Below are positions 27,496-37,021 of a stretch of DNA of 64,000 nt, one piece after another. Numbering within the stretch: position 1 is the stretch's first letter; every line of letters begins with the position of its first letter. Source of the stretch: Stenotrophomonas maltophilia. GTDB taxonomy: Bacteria; Pseudomonadota; Gammaproteobacteria; Xanthomonadales; Xanthomonadaceae. The notes beneath the pieces were generated by a model. That model worked only from the letters and a program-made list of their open reading frames with translations, was not told the origin of the DNA and did not search any database. The DNA lies in assembly GCF_002138415.1 (NCBI RefSeq), contig NZ_CP015612.1, positions 4,194,001 through 4,258,000 on the forward strand, written 5' to 3'. The translations under genes were made by a program, and so were the position numbers.

Positions 27496-28815
27496 TCACC
27501 CCGCAGGCGTGCCGGCACCGTGCAGGTAATCCAGGCTCACCTGCAGCAGCGCGCGGAATCCAACATCCAACGCCTTCTCATCCAGCAGGAACTTCGGCGA
27601 ATGGTTGGCCGGCGCCGTCGCCGGATCGATCCCCACGCTGGTGGAGCCGACGAAGAAGAACATGCCCGGCACCTCCTTCGCGTACAGCGAGAAATCCTCC
27701 GCGCCCATCTGCAGCGGCGGCTCGTACACGTTGTCCTTGCCCACCACCGCCTGCAGGCTCGGCAGCATCTTCGCGGTCAGTGCCGGGTCGTTCACCGTGG
27801 CCGGATTGCCCTCCGACTCGTAGATGTCCGTCACCGCCTTGGCACCGTGCGCGGCGGCGGTGTGCTCGGCCACGTTGCGCAGGTCGGCGAAGATCTGCTG
27901 GCGCATGCCTTCGTCGAAGGTGCGGATGGTGCCGACCATCTCCACTTCATCGGGAATGATGTTGTAGCGGATGCCGCCGTTGATCGCGCCGAAGGTCAGC
28001 ACCGCCGGCTGCTTGGACAGGTTGGCGCGGCGGCTGACGATGCTCTGCGCGGTGCCGACCAGATCGGCGGTGGCAACGATCGGATCGACACCGTTCCAGG
28101 GCGCCGAACCGTGCGTCTGGCGACCGATCACCTTGATCCCGAAGCGGTCCGAAGCCGCCATCAGCGGACCACCGCGCACCGCGATCTGACCGGCCTGCAC
28201 GCTGGAGAACACATGCAGGCCGAACACGGCTTCCGGCTTGAAGTCGGCGAACAGCCCTTCCTTCAGCATCAGCGCGGCACCACCCTCCTCCGGCGGCGGA
28301 GCGCCCTCCTCGGCCGGCTGGAAGATCAGCATCACCTGACCCGGCAGATCCTTCTTCATCGACACCAGTGCTTCGGCCACGCCCAGCAGGGTGGCGGTGT
28401 GCGCGTCATGGCCACAGGCATGCATCACGCCCACGGTCTGCCCGCGGTACTGGTCGGTGGCCTTGGAGGCGAACGGCAGGCCGGTCTGTTCGGTCACCGG
28501 CAGCGCGTCCATGTCCGCGCGCAGCGCGATCTTAGGGCCGGGCTTGCCGCCTTCAATGATCGCCACCACGCCGTGATGGGCGATGCCGGTTTTCGGCTTC
28601 AGGCCCATCGCACGCAGGCGCTTGGCGACCTCGGCCGAGGTTCGCACCTCGCGGTTGGACAGCTCCGGGTGCTGATGGAAGTCACGGCGCCATTCGACCA
28701 CCTTGGCCTGCAGGCGCTGGGCGGCGGCGGTCACTTCGGGGCGTTGCCCGTCCTGGGCATGGGCAAGGGCCGGCAGGGCCAGCAGCAGGGCGGACAGCAA
28801 CAGCGAACGGCGCAT
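27496..28815 (-). CDS. exported M20-family amidohydrolase/metallopeptidase
   Basis: 439 residues. Signal peptide MRRSLLLSALLLALPALAHA, cleaved before QDG. M20 motifs: ALRADMDALPV, MHACGHDAHTATLLG, IFQPAEEG, and a late MGAEDFS metal ligand. These are the metal-binding residues of hippurate hydrolase or amidohydrolase-type M20D enzymes, which release amino acids from N-acyl or small amide substrates. The ATG at 28815 begins the signal peptide; upstream frame sequence is Pro/Ala-rich and unlike the family. The stop codon is 9 bp from the right end of composite element A. Confidence 0.9.
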   Translation of the reverse strand: MRRSLLLSALLLALPALAHAQDGQRPEVTAAAQRLQAKVVEWRRDFHQHPELSNREVRTSAEVAKRLRAMGLKPKTGIAHHGVVAIIEGGKPGPKIALRADMDALPVTEQTGLPFASKATDQYRGQTVGVMHACGHDAHTATLLGVAEALVSMKKDLPGQVMLIFQPAEEGAPPPEEGGAALMLKEGLFADFKPEAVFGLHVFSSVQAGQIAVRGGPLMAASDRFGIKVIGRQTHGSAPWNGVDPIVATADLVGTAQSIVSRRANLSKQPAVLTFGAINGGIRYNIIPDEVEMVGTIRTFDEGMRQQIFADLRNVAEHTAAAHGAKAVTDIYESEGNPATVNDPALTAKMLPSLQAVVGKDNVYEPPLQMGAEDFSLYAKEVPGMFFFVGSTSVGIDPATAPANHSPKFLLDEKALDVGFRALLQVSLDYLHGAGTPAG

Positions 28816-29002
28816 CGCGATCTCCACGGCAGGGGGTTCCAGCTGAATGTAGGGCAACGCCGCCGCCACGGGAACCTCCGCGGCCGGATCCGGTCTTAGC
28901 GCCCGTCCCATCCGTCATGCAGGAAACGTGATGTGGCACAGGTATGCTTTGCGCATTGCCAACCCGGGCACCGCCCGGTCCAGCCCACTTGGAGTCCTCG
29001 TA

Positions 29003-30247
29003 ATGTCACGTGTTTGGAAGATCGTGCTGCTGGTCGTGGCGGTACTGGTGCTGGCCGTGGTTGGCCTGCGCGTCGTCGGCGGAGGCAAGGACAAGGCTGG
29101 AAAACCCGCTGCGGGCGCGCGCCAGGGCGGCGAAGATCCGGATGCGGGCCCGGTACCGGTCACCGTGGTCGACGCTACGCGCCAGGACGTGCCGGTGTAT
29201 GCCAGCGCGCTGGGCACGGTGACCGCGATGAACACCGTTACGGTCAGTCCGCAGGTCGGCGGCCAGCTGATGAGCCTGAACTTCCGTGAAGGCCAGGAAG
29301 TGAAGCAGGGGGATGTGCTGGCGGTGATCGACCCGCGCACCGCCCAGGCGAGTTACGACCAGGCCGCCGCGGCCAAGCGCCAGAACGAAGCCCTGCTGGC
29401 CACCGCGCGCTCCAACTTCCAGCGCTCGAACGCGCCGGAGTATCGCCAGTACGTCGCCAAGACCGATCTGGATACACAGCGAAACCAAGTGGCACAGTAC
29501 GAAAGCGCAGTCGCGGCGAACGAGGCCAGCATGCGCTCTGCACAGGTGCAGCTGCAGTACACCAAGGTCACCGCACCGATCTCCGGCATCGCCGGCATCC
29601 GCGCGGTCGACGCCGGCAACGTGGTCAACGCCGGCACCGCACTGGTCACGCTGACCCAGATCCACCCGATCCATGTGCTGTTCAACCTGCCCGAGCGCCA
29701 GCTCGGCGACGTGCGCCAGGCGCAGGCCGCCGGCGCGGTGCCGGTGGCCGCGCTGGACCGCGCCGATTCGCACGTGCTGTCAGGTGATGGCAAGCTCGAT
29801 GTGGTCGACAACCTGATCAGTGCCGACAGCGGCACGTTCAAGGCGCGCGCCCTGTTCGACAACACCGACAACGGCCTGTGGCCGGGCCAGTTCGTCAACG
29901 TGCGCATGCAGCTGCGCACGATCGCCGGTGGCGTGGTCATCCCGACCCAGGCCGTGCTGCGTGGCCCGGATGGCGAGTACGTCTACGTCGTGCAGGGCGA
30001 CAACACGGTGAAGATGCAGACCGTGCGCAGCGGCGTGGAAGTGGGCGACAGCCAGGTGCAGATCGCCGAAGGCCTGAAGGGCGGCGAGCGGGTGGTCAGT
30101 GAAGGCCAGTTCCGCCTGAAACCGGGCAGCAAGGTCAACGCGCTGAAGCCGGGCGAGACCCCGGCCGCGCCGACCGAGGCCGAACTGAAGGCGGCCGAGC
30201 AGAAGAACGGTGGCGGCAGTGGCCGTCGCGGTGGTGGCCCGCGCTGA
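29003..30247 (+). CDS. smeI: RND efflux periplasmic adaptor (SmeI/MdtA-like)
   Basis: 414 residues. An N-terminal membrane anchor (about 5-24), then biotinyl-lipoyl-like and hairpin segments (PVTVVDATRQDVPVYASALG, VSPQVGGQLMSLNFREGQEV, VTAPISGIAGIRAVDAGN), a beta-barrel and membrane-proximal domain, and an Arg/Gly tail (GGGSGRRGGGPR). It bridges the inner-membrane pump to an outer-membrane channel. The ATG at 29003 follows GGAG (28991-28994). It is first in an adaptor-permease-permease operon, the MdtABC layout, and matches SmeIJK of S. maltophilia as I recall it. Symbol given on that basis. Confidence 0.8.
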   Translation: MSRVWKIVLLVVAVLVLAVVGLRVVGGGKDKAGKPAAGARQGGEDPDAGPVPVTVVDATRQDVPVYASALGTVTAMNTVTVSPQVGGQLMSLNFREGQEVKQGDVLAVIDPRTAQASYDQAAAAKRQNEALLATARSNFQRSNAPEYRQYVAKTDLDTQRNQVAQYESAVAANEASMRSAQVQLQYTKVTAPISGIAGIRAVDAGNVVNAGTALVTLTQIHPIHVLFNLPERQLGDVRQAQAAGAVPVAALDRADSHVLSGDGKLDVVDNLISADSGTFKARALFDNTDNGLWPGQFVNVRMQLRTIAGGVVIPTQAVLRGPDGEYVYVVQGDNTVKMQTVRSGVEVGDSQVQIAEGLKGGERVVSEGQFRLKPGSKVNALKPGETPAAPTEAELKAAEQKNGGGSGRRGGGPR

Positions 30248-30321
30248 GCGCAGGCCACAGCTCTCCCTCGCGCCGGCACACCTGCCGGCGCCGACATTGA
30301 AGTGCCAGCAAGGATCAGTCC

Positions 30322-33300
30322 GTGGGCTTTTCGACGATCTTCATCCGCCGCCCGATCGCCACCTCGCTGTTGATGGCGGGCCTGTTGCTGCTCGGCATCC
30401 TCGGCTACCGCAAGCTGCCGGTGTCGGCGCTGCCGGAAATCGATGCGCCCAGCCTGGTGGTCACCACCCAGTACCCGGGTGCCAACGCCACCACCATGGC
30501 GTCGCTGGTCACCACCCCGCTGGAACGCCAGTTCGGGCAGATTTCCGGGCTGGAACTGATGACCTCCGATTCGTCGGCCGGGTTGTCCACGATCATCCTG
30601 CAGTTCTCGATGGACCGCGACATCGACATCGCCGCGCAGGACGTGCAGGCGGCGATCCGCCAGGCCACCCTGCCCTCGTCGCTGCCCTACCAGCCGGTCT
30701 ACAACCGGGTGAACCCGGCCGACGCGGCCATCGTCACCCTGAAGCTGACGTCTGATACGCGCCCGCTGCGCGACGTCAACAACTACGCCGATTCGATCCT
30801 CGCCCAGCGCCTGTCGCAGGTGCAGGGCGTGGGCTTGGTGTCGATCGCCGGCAACGTGCGCCCGGCCGTGCGCATCCAGGTCAATCCGGCGCAGCTGTCG
30901 AACATGGGCCTGACCCTGGAGCAACTGCGCAGCGCGCTGACCCAGGCCAACGTCAATGCGCCGAAGGGTTCGTTGAACGGCAAGACCCAGTCCTACAGCA
31001 TCGGCACCAACGACCAGCTGGCCAGCGCCGCCGAGTACCGCGACACCATCATCAGCTACAAGAACGGCCGTCCGGTGCGGTTGTCCGACGTGGCCGAGGT
31101 GATCGATGGCGTGGAGAACGACCAGCTGGCCGCCTGGGCCGATGGCAAGCCGGCGGTACTGCTGGAAGTGCGCCGCCAGCCCGGTGCCAACATCGTGCAG
31201 ACCGTCGAGCGCATCCGCGCGATCCTGCCGCAGCTGCAGGGCGTGCTGCCGGCCGACGTGCACCTGGAAATCTTCAACGACCGCACCGAGACCATCCGCG
31301 CCTCGGTGCATGAAGTGCAGTTCACCCTGATCCTGACCATCGGCCTGGTGGTGGCGGTGATCTTCGTGTTCCTGCGCCGGTTATGGGCCACGATCATCCC
31401 ATCGGTGGCAGTGCCGTTGTCGCTGGCCGGCACCTTCGCGGTGATGGCCTTCGCCGGCATGTCGCTGGACAACCTGTCGCTGATGGCACTGGTGGTGGCC
31501 ACCGGTTTCGTGGTCGACGATGCGATCGTGATGATCGAGAACATCGTGCGGTATATCGAACAGGGCAAGAGCGGCAAGGAAGCGGCCGAGATCGGTGCAC
31601 GCCAGATCGGCTTCACCGTGCTGTCGCTGACCGTCTCGCTGGTGGCGGTGTTCCTGCCGCTGCTGCTGATGCCCGGCGTCACCGGCCGCCTGTTCCACGA
31701 GTTCGCGTGGGTGCTGAGCATCGCCGTGGTGCTGTCGATGCTGATCTCGCTGACGCTCACCCCGATGATGTGCGCCTACCTGCTCAAGCCCGACGCCCTG
31801 CCCGAGGGCGAGGACGCGCATGAGCGCGCGGCAGCGGCCGGCAAGCAGAACCTGTGGACGCGCACCGTCGGTCTGTACGAGCACAGTCTGGACTGGGTGC
31901 TGGGCCACCAGCGCCTGACCCTGGCCGTGGCCGGCGCCGCACTGGTGCTGACCGTGCTGCTGTACGTGCTGATTCCCAAGGGCCTGCTGCCCGAGCAGGA
32001 CACCGGCCTGATCACCGGCGTGGTGCAGGCCGATCAGAACATCGCCTTCCCGCAGATGGAGCAGCGCACCAGGCAGGTGGCCGAGGCACTGCGGCACGAT
32101 CCGGATGTGACCGGCGTGTCGGCCTTCATCGGTGCCGGCAGCATGAACCCCACGCTCAACCAGGGCCAGCTGTCGATCGTGCTGAAGGAGCGCAGCCAGC
32201 GCGATGGCCTGGACGAGATCCTGCCGCGCCTGCAGAAGGCGGTGGCCGGCATTCCGGGCGTGGCGCTGTACCTGAAGCCGGTACAGGATGTGACCCTGGA
32301 TACCCGCGTGGCCGCCACCGAGTACCAGTACTCGCTGTCCGACGTGGATTCGGCGACGGTGGCCACCCAGGCTACGCGCCTGACTGAAGCGCTGCGCAAG
32401 CGCCCGGAACTGGCCGACGTGGACAACAACCTGTCCAACCAGGGCCGTGCGCTTGAGCTGAACATCGACCGCGACAAGGCCAGCGTGCTGGGCGTGCCGA
32501 TGCAGACCATCGACGACACGCTCTACGATGCGTTCGGCCAGCGCCAGATCTCGACCATTTTCACCGAGCTCAACCAGTACCGCGTGGTGCTGGAAGTGGC
32601 ACCGGAGTTCCGCACCAGCACCGCGCTGATGGAACAGCTGGCGGTGGCGTCCAACGGCGCCGGCGCACTGACCGGCACCAATGCCACCAGCTTCGGCCAG
32701 GTCACCTCGTCGAACTCGTCGACCGCCACCGGCATCGGCGCGCAGAACACCGGCATCACCGTTGGCGCCGGCAACATCATCCCGCTGTCGGCGCTGGCCG
32801 AAGCCAAGGTCAGCAGTGCGCCGCTGCTGGTCAGCCATCAGCAGCAGCTGCCGGCGGTGACGGTCTCGTTCAACGTGGCGCCGGGCTATTCGCTGTCCGA
32901 AGCCGTACGTGCGATCCAGGAGACCAAGGACAGCCTGGACATGCCCACCCACCTGCATGCCGAGTTCATCGGCAAGGCCGCCGAGTTCACCGGCAGCCAG
33001 ACCGATGTGGTGTGGCTGCTGCTGGCCTCGCTGGTGGTGATCTACATCGTGCTGGGCGTGCTGTACGAGAGCTACATCCACCCGATCACGATCATCTCCA
33101 CCCTGCCGCCGGCCGGTGTCGGCGCGCTGCTGGCGCTGATGCTGTGCGGGCTGAGCCTGTCGGTGGACGGCATCGTCGGCATCGTGCTGCTGATCGGCAT
33201 CGTCAAGAAGAACGGCATCATGATGGTCGACTTCGCGATCGAAGCGCGCCGCGCCGGTGCCAACGCGCATGAAGCGATCCGCCGCGCCTGCCTGCTGCGT

Positions 33301-33555
33301 TTCCGCCCGATCATGATGACCACCGCCGCGGCCATGCTCGGCGCGCTGCCGCTGGCACTGGGTACCGGCATCGGCTCGGAACTGCGCCGCCCGCTGGGCA
33401 TCGCCATCGTCGGCGGCCTGCTGCTGTCGCAGCTGGTGACGCTGTACACCACGCCGGTGATCTACCTGTACATGGAACGCTTCTCCGAGTGGCTTGCCCG
33501 TCGCCGCGAACAGCGCGCACTGCGCGACGGTTCGCTGCAGGAGCCGCAGGCATGA
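30322..33555 (+). CDS. smeJ: RND multidrug efflux permease, first (SmeJ/MdtB-like)
   Basis: 1077 residues, a full AcrB-type RND pump with 12 membrane helices in two sets flanking large periplasmic loops. FSTIFIRRPIATSLLMAGLL is the N-terminal motif and GFVVDDAIVMIENI in TM4 carries the proton-relay aspartates. TM10 and the C-terminal block KKNGIMMVDFAIEARR are also family-typical. It starts at GTG 30322 after AAGGA, 74 bp from smeI. Two permeases that differ from each other are the MdtB/MdtC pattern, in which both are needed for one heterotrimeric pump. Confidence 0.88.
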   Translation: MGFSTIFIRRPIATSLLMAGLLLLGILGYRKLPVSALPEIDAPSLVVTTQYPGANATTMASLVTTPLERQFGQISGLELMTSDSSAGLSTIILQFSMDRDIDIAAQDVQAAIRQATLPSSLPYQPVYNRVNPADAAIVTLKLTSDTRPLRDVNNYADSILAQRLSQVQGVGLVSIAGNVRPAVRIQVNPAQLSNMGLTLEQLRSALTQANVNAPKGSLNGKTQSYSIGTNDQLASAAEYRDTIISYKNGRPVRLSDVAEVIDGVENDQLAAWADGKPAVLLEVRRQPGANIVQTVERIRAILPQLQGVLPADVHLEIFNDRTETIRASVHEVQFTLILTIGLVVAVIFVFLRRLWATIIPSVAVPLSLAGTFAVMAFAGMSLDNLSLMALVVATGFVVDDAIVMIENIVRYIEQGKSGKEAAEIGARQIGFTVLSLTVSLVAVFLPLLLMPGVTGRLFHEFAWVLSIAVVLSMLISLTLTPMMCAYLLKPDALPEGEDAHERAAAAGKQNLWTRTVGLYEHSLDWVLGHQRLTLAVAGAALVLTVLLYVLIPKGLLPEQDTGLITGVVQADQNIAFPQMEQRTRQVAEALRHDPDVTGVSAFIGAGSMNPTLNQGQLSIVLKERSQRDGLDEILPRLQKAVAGIPGVALYLKPVQDVTLDTRVAATEYQYSLSDVDSATVATQATRLTEALRKRPELADVDNNLSNQGRALELNIDRDKASVLGVPMQTIDDTLYDAFGQRQISTIFTELNQYRVVLEVAPEFRTSTALMEQLAVASNGAGALTGTNATSFGQVTSSNSSTATGIGAQNTGITVGAGNIIPLSALAEAKVSSAPLLVSHQQQLPAVTVSFNVAPGYSLSEAVRAIQETKDSLDMPTHLHAEFIGKAAEFTGSQTDVVWLLLASLVVIYIVLGVLYESYIHPITIISTLPPAGVGALLALMLCGLSLSVDGIVGIVLLIGIVKKNGIMMVDFAIEARRAGANAHEAIRRACLLRFRPIMMTTAAAMLGALPLALGTGIGSELRRPLGIAIVGGLLLSQLVTLYTTPVIYLYMERFSEWLARRREQRALRDGSLQEPQA

Positions 33556-33586
33556 TCCACGCCCCGCTGCTGCGGGGGGCCGCACG

Positions 33587-36500
33587 ATGAACCTGTCCGG
33601 CCCCTTCATCCGCCGCCCGATCGGCACCGCGCTGCTGGCCATCGGCCTGTTCATGGTCGGCCTGATCTGCTACCTGCGGCTGGGCGTGTCGGCACTGCCG
33701 AACATCGAGATCCCGGTGATCTTCGTGCACGCCAGCCAGTCCGGCGCGGACGCAGCGACCATGGCCTCCACGGTCACCGCGCCGCTGGAACGCCATCTCG
33801 GCCAGCTGCCGGGCATCGACCGCATGCGCTCGTCGAGCTCGGAAGGCAGCTCGCTGGTGTTCATGATCTTCCAGAGCGGCCACAACATCGATTCGGCGGC
33901 ACTGGACGTACAGACCGCGATCAACTCGGCACAGGCCGACCTGCCCTCGGGCATGGGCTCGCCGATGTACCAGAAGGCGAACCCGAACGACGACCCGGTG
34001 ATCGCCATCGCGTTGACCTCGCAGACGCAGTCGGCCGACGAGCTGTACAACGTCGCCGACTCGCTGCTTGCACAGCGCATCCGGCAGATCAGCGGCGTCG
34101 CCTCGGTCGATATCGCCGGTGCGTCGACGCCGGCGGTGCGCGTGGACGTCAACCTGCGCCTGATGAACGCGCTGGGCCTGACCGCCGATGACCTGCGCAA
34201 CGCCGTGCGCGCGGCCAACGTGACCTCGCCCACCGGCTTCCTCAGCGATGGCAACACCACCACTGCGATCATCGCCAACGACTCGGTGGCGCGTGCCGCC
34301 GACTTCGCCGACCTGGTGGTCAAGACCCAGGGCGATGGCCGGGTGATCCGCCTGAAGGACATCGCCAATGTCTACGACGGCCAGCAGGACGCCTACCAGG
34401 CGGCGTGGTTCGACCACAAACCGGCGGTGGTGATGTACGTGTTCACCCGCGCCGGCGCCAACATCGTGGAGACCGTGGACCGGGTCAAGGCGCAGATCCC
34501 GACCCTGCGTGACTACCTGCAGCCGGGCACCACGATGACGCCGTACTTCGACCGTACGCCGACCATCCGTTCGTCGCTGCATGAAGTGCAGATCACCCTG
34601 CTGATCAGCCTGGCGATGGTGGTGCTGACCATGGCGCTGTTCCTGCGCCGGCTGGCACCGACGCTGATCGCTGCGGTGACCGTGCCGCTGTCGCTGGCCG
34701 GTGCCGCGCTGGTGATGTACGTGATGGGCTTCACTCTGAACAACCTGAGCCTGCTGGCGCTGGTGATCGCGATCGGCTTCGTGGTCGACGATGCGATCGT
34801 GGTGATCGAGAACATCATGCGTCACCTCGACGAGGGCATGCCGCGCATGCAGGCGGCGCTGACCGGCGCCCGCGAGATCGGCTTCACCATCGTCTCGATC
34901 ACCGCCTCGCTGGTGGCGGTGTTCATCCCGCTGCTGTTCGCCAGCGGCATGATGGGCGCATTCTTCCGCGAGTTCACCGTCACCCTGGTCGCGGCCATCG
35001 TGGTCTCGATGATCGTCTCGCTGACGCTGACCCCGGCGCTGTGCAGCCGCTTCCTCAGCGCCCACGACCACACGGCGCCGCCGTCGCGCTTCGGCCGCTG
35101 GCTGGACGCAGGCCACGAGCGCATGCTGCGCATCTACACCGTGTTCCTGGACTTCTCGCTGCGCCACGCACTGCTGATGTCGCTGACCCCGTTGATCCTG
35201 ATCGGCGTCACCGTGTTCCTGTTCGGGGCGGTGAAGAAGGGTGCGTTCCCGCCGCAGGACACCGGCCTGATCTGGGGCCGCGCCAACTCCAGTGCTACGG
35301 TGTCCTTCGAGGACATGGTCGTCCGCCAGCGCCGCATCACCGACATGCTGATGGCCGACCCGGCGGTGAAGACCGTGGGTGTGCGCCTGGGCAGCGGCCG
35401 CCAGGGCTCCAGCGCGCAGTTCAACATCGAGCTGAAGTCGCGCAGCGACGGCCGCCGCGAAACCACCGCGCACGCGCTGGCACGGTTGAGCGCCAAGGCC
35501 GACCGCTACCCGGACCTGCAGCTGCGCCTGCGCGCGATCCAGGATCTGCCCAGCAACGATGGCGGTGGTTCCAGCCAAGGCGCGCAGTACCGTATTTCGC
35601 TGCAGGGCAATGATCTGGCCGCACTGCAGGAATGGCTGCCCAAGCTGCAGGCGGAGCTGAAGAAGAACCCGAAGCTGCGCGACGTCGGCACCGACGTGGA
35701 CAATGCCGGCCTGCGCCAGAACATCCAGATCGACCGCGCCAAGGCCGCGCGCCTGGGCATCACCGTGGGGGCCATCGACGGTGCGTTGTACGGTGCGTTC
35801 GGCCAGCGCCAGATCTCCACCATCTATTCGGACATCAACCAGTACAGCGTGGTGGTGAATGCCCTGCCCTCGCAGACCGCCACACCGGCGGCGCTGGATG
35901 AGGTGTACGTGCGTGCGCGCAACGGCGACATGGTGCCGATCACCGCGGTGGCCACCCAGGTCCCAGGGCTGGCGCCGTCTCAGATCACCCACGAAAACCA
36001 GTACACGACGATGGACCTCAGCTACAACCTTGCTCCGAACGTGAGCATGGGTGAGGCCAAGGCAATCATCGACGCGACGGTGGCCGGCATGCGCATGCCG
36101 GGCGACATCCGCCTGGCCGATGATGCGGGTTTCGGGTTCAACTCCGACCCCAGCGACATGCTGATCCTGGTGTTTGCCGCGATCCTGACCGTGTACCTGG
36201 TGCTGGGCATGCTCTACGAGAGCCTGATCCACCCGGTCACCATCCTGTCCACGCTGCCGGCGGCAGGTGTGGGCGCGCTGTTGGCCTTGTTCGGCACCAA
36301 CACCGAGCTGTCGGTGATCTCGATGATCGCGCTGGTGCTGCTGATCGGCATCGTCAAGAAGAACGCGATCATGATGATCGACTTCGCGCTGGTAGCGCAG
36401 CGCGAACACGGGCTGGCACCGCGCGAAGCGGCACGCGAGGCCAGCATCGTGCGCTTCCGCCCGATCATGATGACCACCATGGTGGCGATCCTGGCGGCCG

Positions 36501-36709
36501 TACCGCTGGCGATCGGCCTGGGTGAAGGGTCGGAACTGCGCCGCCCGCTGGGCATCGCGATGATCGGCGGCCTGCTGTTCTCGCAGAGCCTGACCCTGCT
36601 CAGCACACCGGCGCTGTACGTGATCTTCTCCTGCCTGGCCGAGCGCTGGCGGGCACGTCGCGCACGCAAGCGCGAAGCGAAGCTGCTCAAGCGCGCGCAG
36701 CGGGCGTAG
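33587..36709 (+). CDS. smeK: RND multidrug efflux permease, second (SmeK/MdtC-like)
   Basis: 1040 residues. It has the same topology as its partner: LSGPFIRRPIGTALLAIGLF start, TM4 GFVVDDAIVVIENI with the proton-relay aspartates, and the C-terminal block KKNAIMMIDFALVAQREHGL. The ATG at 33587 begins the conserved N-terminus; the frame upstream overlaps smeJ and is not family-like. It lies 31 bp after smeJ. No outer-membrane channel gene follows, so the pump must borrow a TolC-like protein. In S. maltophilia, SmeJK was linked to envelope stress and antibiotic tolerance, from memory. Confidence 0.88.
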   Translation: MNLSGPFIRRPIGTALLAIGLFMVGLICYLRLGVSALPNIEIPVIFVHASQSGADAATMASTVTAPLERHLGQLPGIDRMRSSSSEGSSLVFMIFQSGHNIDSAALDVQTAINSAQADLPSGMGSPMYQKANPNDDPVIAIALTSQTQSADELYNVADSLLAQRIRQISGVASVDIAGASTPAVRVDVNLRLMNALGLTADDLRNAVRAANVTSPTGFLSDGNTTTAIIANDSVARAADFADLVVKTQGDGRVIRLKDIANVYDGQQDAYQAAWFDHKPAVVMYVFTRAGANIVETVDRVKAQIPTLRDYLQPGTTMTPYFDRTPTIRSSLHEVQITLLISLAMVVLTMALFLRRLAPTLIAAVTVPLSLAGAALVMYVMGFTLNNLSLLALVIAIGFVVDDAIVVIENIMRHLDEGMPRMQAALTGAREIGFTIVSITASLVAVFIPLLFASGMMGAFFREFTVTLVAAIVVSMIVSLTLTPALCSRFLSAHDHTAPPSRFGRWLDAGHERMLRIYTVFLDFSLRHALLMSLTPLILIGVTVFLFGAVKKGAFPPQDTGLIWGRANSSATVSFEDMVVRQRRITDMLMADPAVKTVGVRLGSGRQGSSAQFNIELKSRSDGRRETTAHALARLSAKADRYPDLQLRLRAIQDLPSNDGGGSSQGAQYRISLQGNDLAALQEWLPKLQAELKKNPKLRDVGTDVDNAGLRQNIQIDRAKAARLGITVGAIDGALYGAFGQRQISTIYSDINQYSVVVNALPSQTATPAALDEVYVRARNGDMVPITAVATQVPGLAPSQITHENQYTTMDLSYNLAPNVSMGEAKAIIDATVAGMRMPGDIRLADDAGFGFNSDPSDMLILVFAAILTVYLVLGMLYESLIHPVTILSTLPAAGVGALLALFGTNTELSVISMIALVLLIGIVKKNAIMMIDFALVAQREHGLAPREAAREASIVRFRPIMMTTMVAILAAVPLAIGLGEGSELRRPLGIAMIGGLLFSQSLTLLSTPALYVIFSCLAERWRARRARKREAKLLKRAQRA

Positions 36710-36717
36710 GAACGCGT

Positions 36718-36845
36718 ATCCACGCATGGCGTGGATCTACTGGTAGAGCCGGCCGCTGGCCGGCTGCCTCCGTACAGCCAATCTGCCGGCCAGCGGCCGG
36801 CACTACCGTGGGAGCGGATGGTGGGTGCGGACCGTTGGTCCGCAC
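36718..36845. repeat. cluster of three GTAG REPs and one palindrome
   Basis: Minus REP 36718-36740 (core CCACGCATGGCGTGG), plus REP 36743-36765 and minus REP 36784-36806 (core CCGGCCGCTGGCCGG or its complement), and palindrome GTGCGGACCGTTGGTCCGCA (36825-36845, no GTAG). They begin 9 bp after the smeK stop. Confidence 0.85.
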
Positions 36846-36875
36846 GCCTCCGGGTTTGACGCGCCGTAACGAAAA

Positions 36876-36888
36876 GAGAACAATTCTC
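36876..36888. promoter_or_regulatory. candidate Fur box upstream of the TonB-dependent receptor
   Basis: GAGAACAATTCTC is a perfect 5-3-5 palindrome inside AAAGAGAACAATTCTCATCC, matching the GAGAAT-N-ATTCTC pattern of Xanthomonadaceae Fur sites reasonably well. It lies 134 bp before the receptor start. Confidence 0.6.
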
Positions 36889-37021
36889 ATCCAGCCATGG
36901 TCCTGCGCCCCTTCGCGGCGCCCCGCTGCCATCTCCGGTCAGCCTGCGTGATCCCAGCCACCGCCCCTTCCCCCCACCCGTGGGCGGATGGCCTGTGGCC
37001 GTCCGTCGAGGACCACCATCA

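Larger units (their letters stand above)
36710..37021. other. intergenic REP cluster and promoter region
   Basis: 312 bp holding three GTAG REPs, one GTAG-less palindrome and a Fur-like site (36876-36888). No gene seen in the region. Confidence 0.6.

Noticed and set aside
27274..28899. A 541-codon plus-strand frame across element A and the amidohydrolase
   Set aside because: It overlaps the amidohydrolase, whose motifs and signal peptide are clear, and a non-coding repeat.
31381..33654. A 757-codon open frame on the minus strand opposite smeJ
   Set aside because: Shadow of smeJ with low-complexity composition and no recognisable domain.
33311..36727. A 1138-codon open frame on the minus strand opposite smeK
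   Set aside because: It mirrors the smeK gene in another frame, has His/Gln/Arg-rich composition and no domain, as is usual in high-GC DNA.
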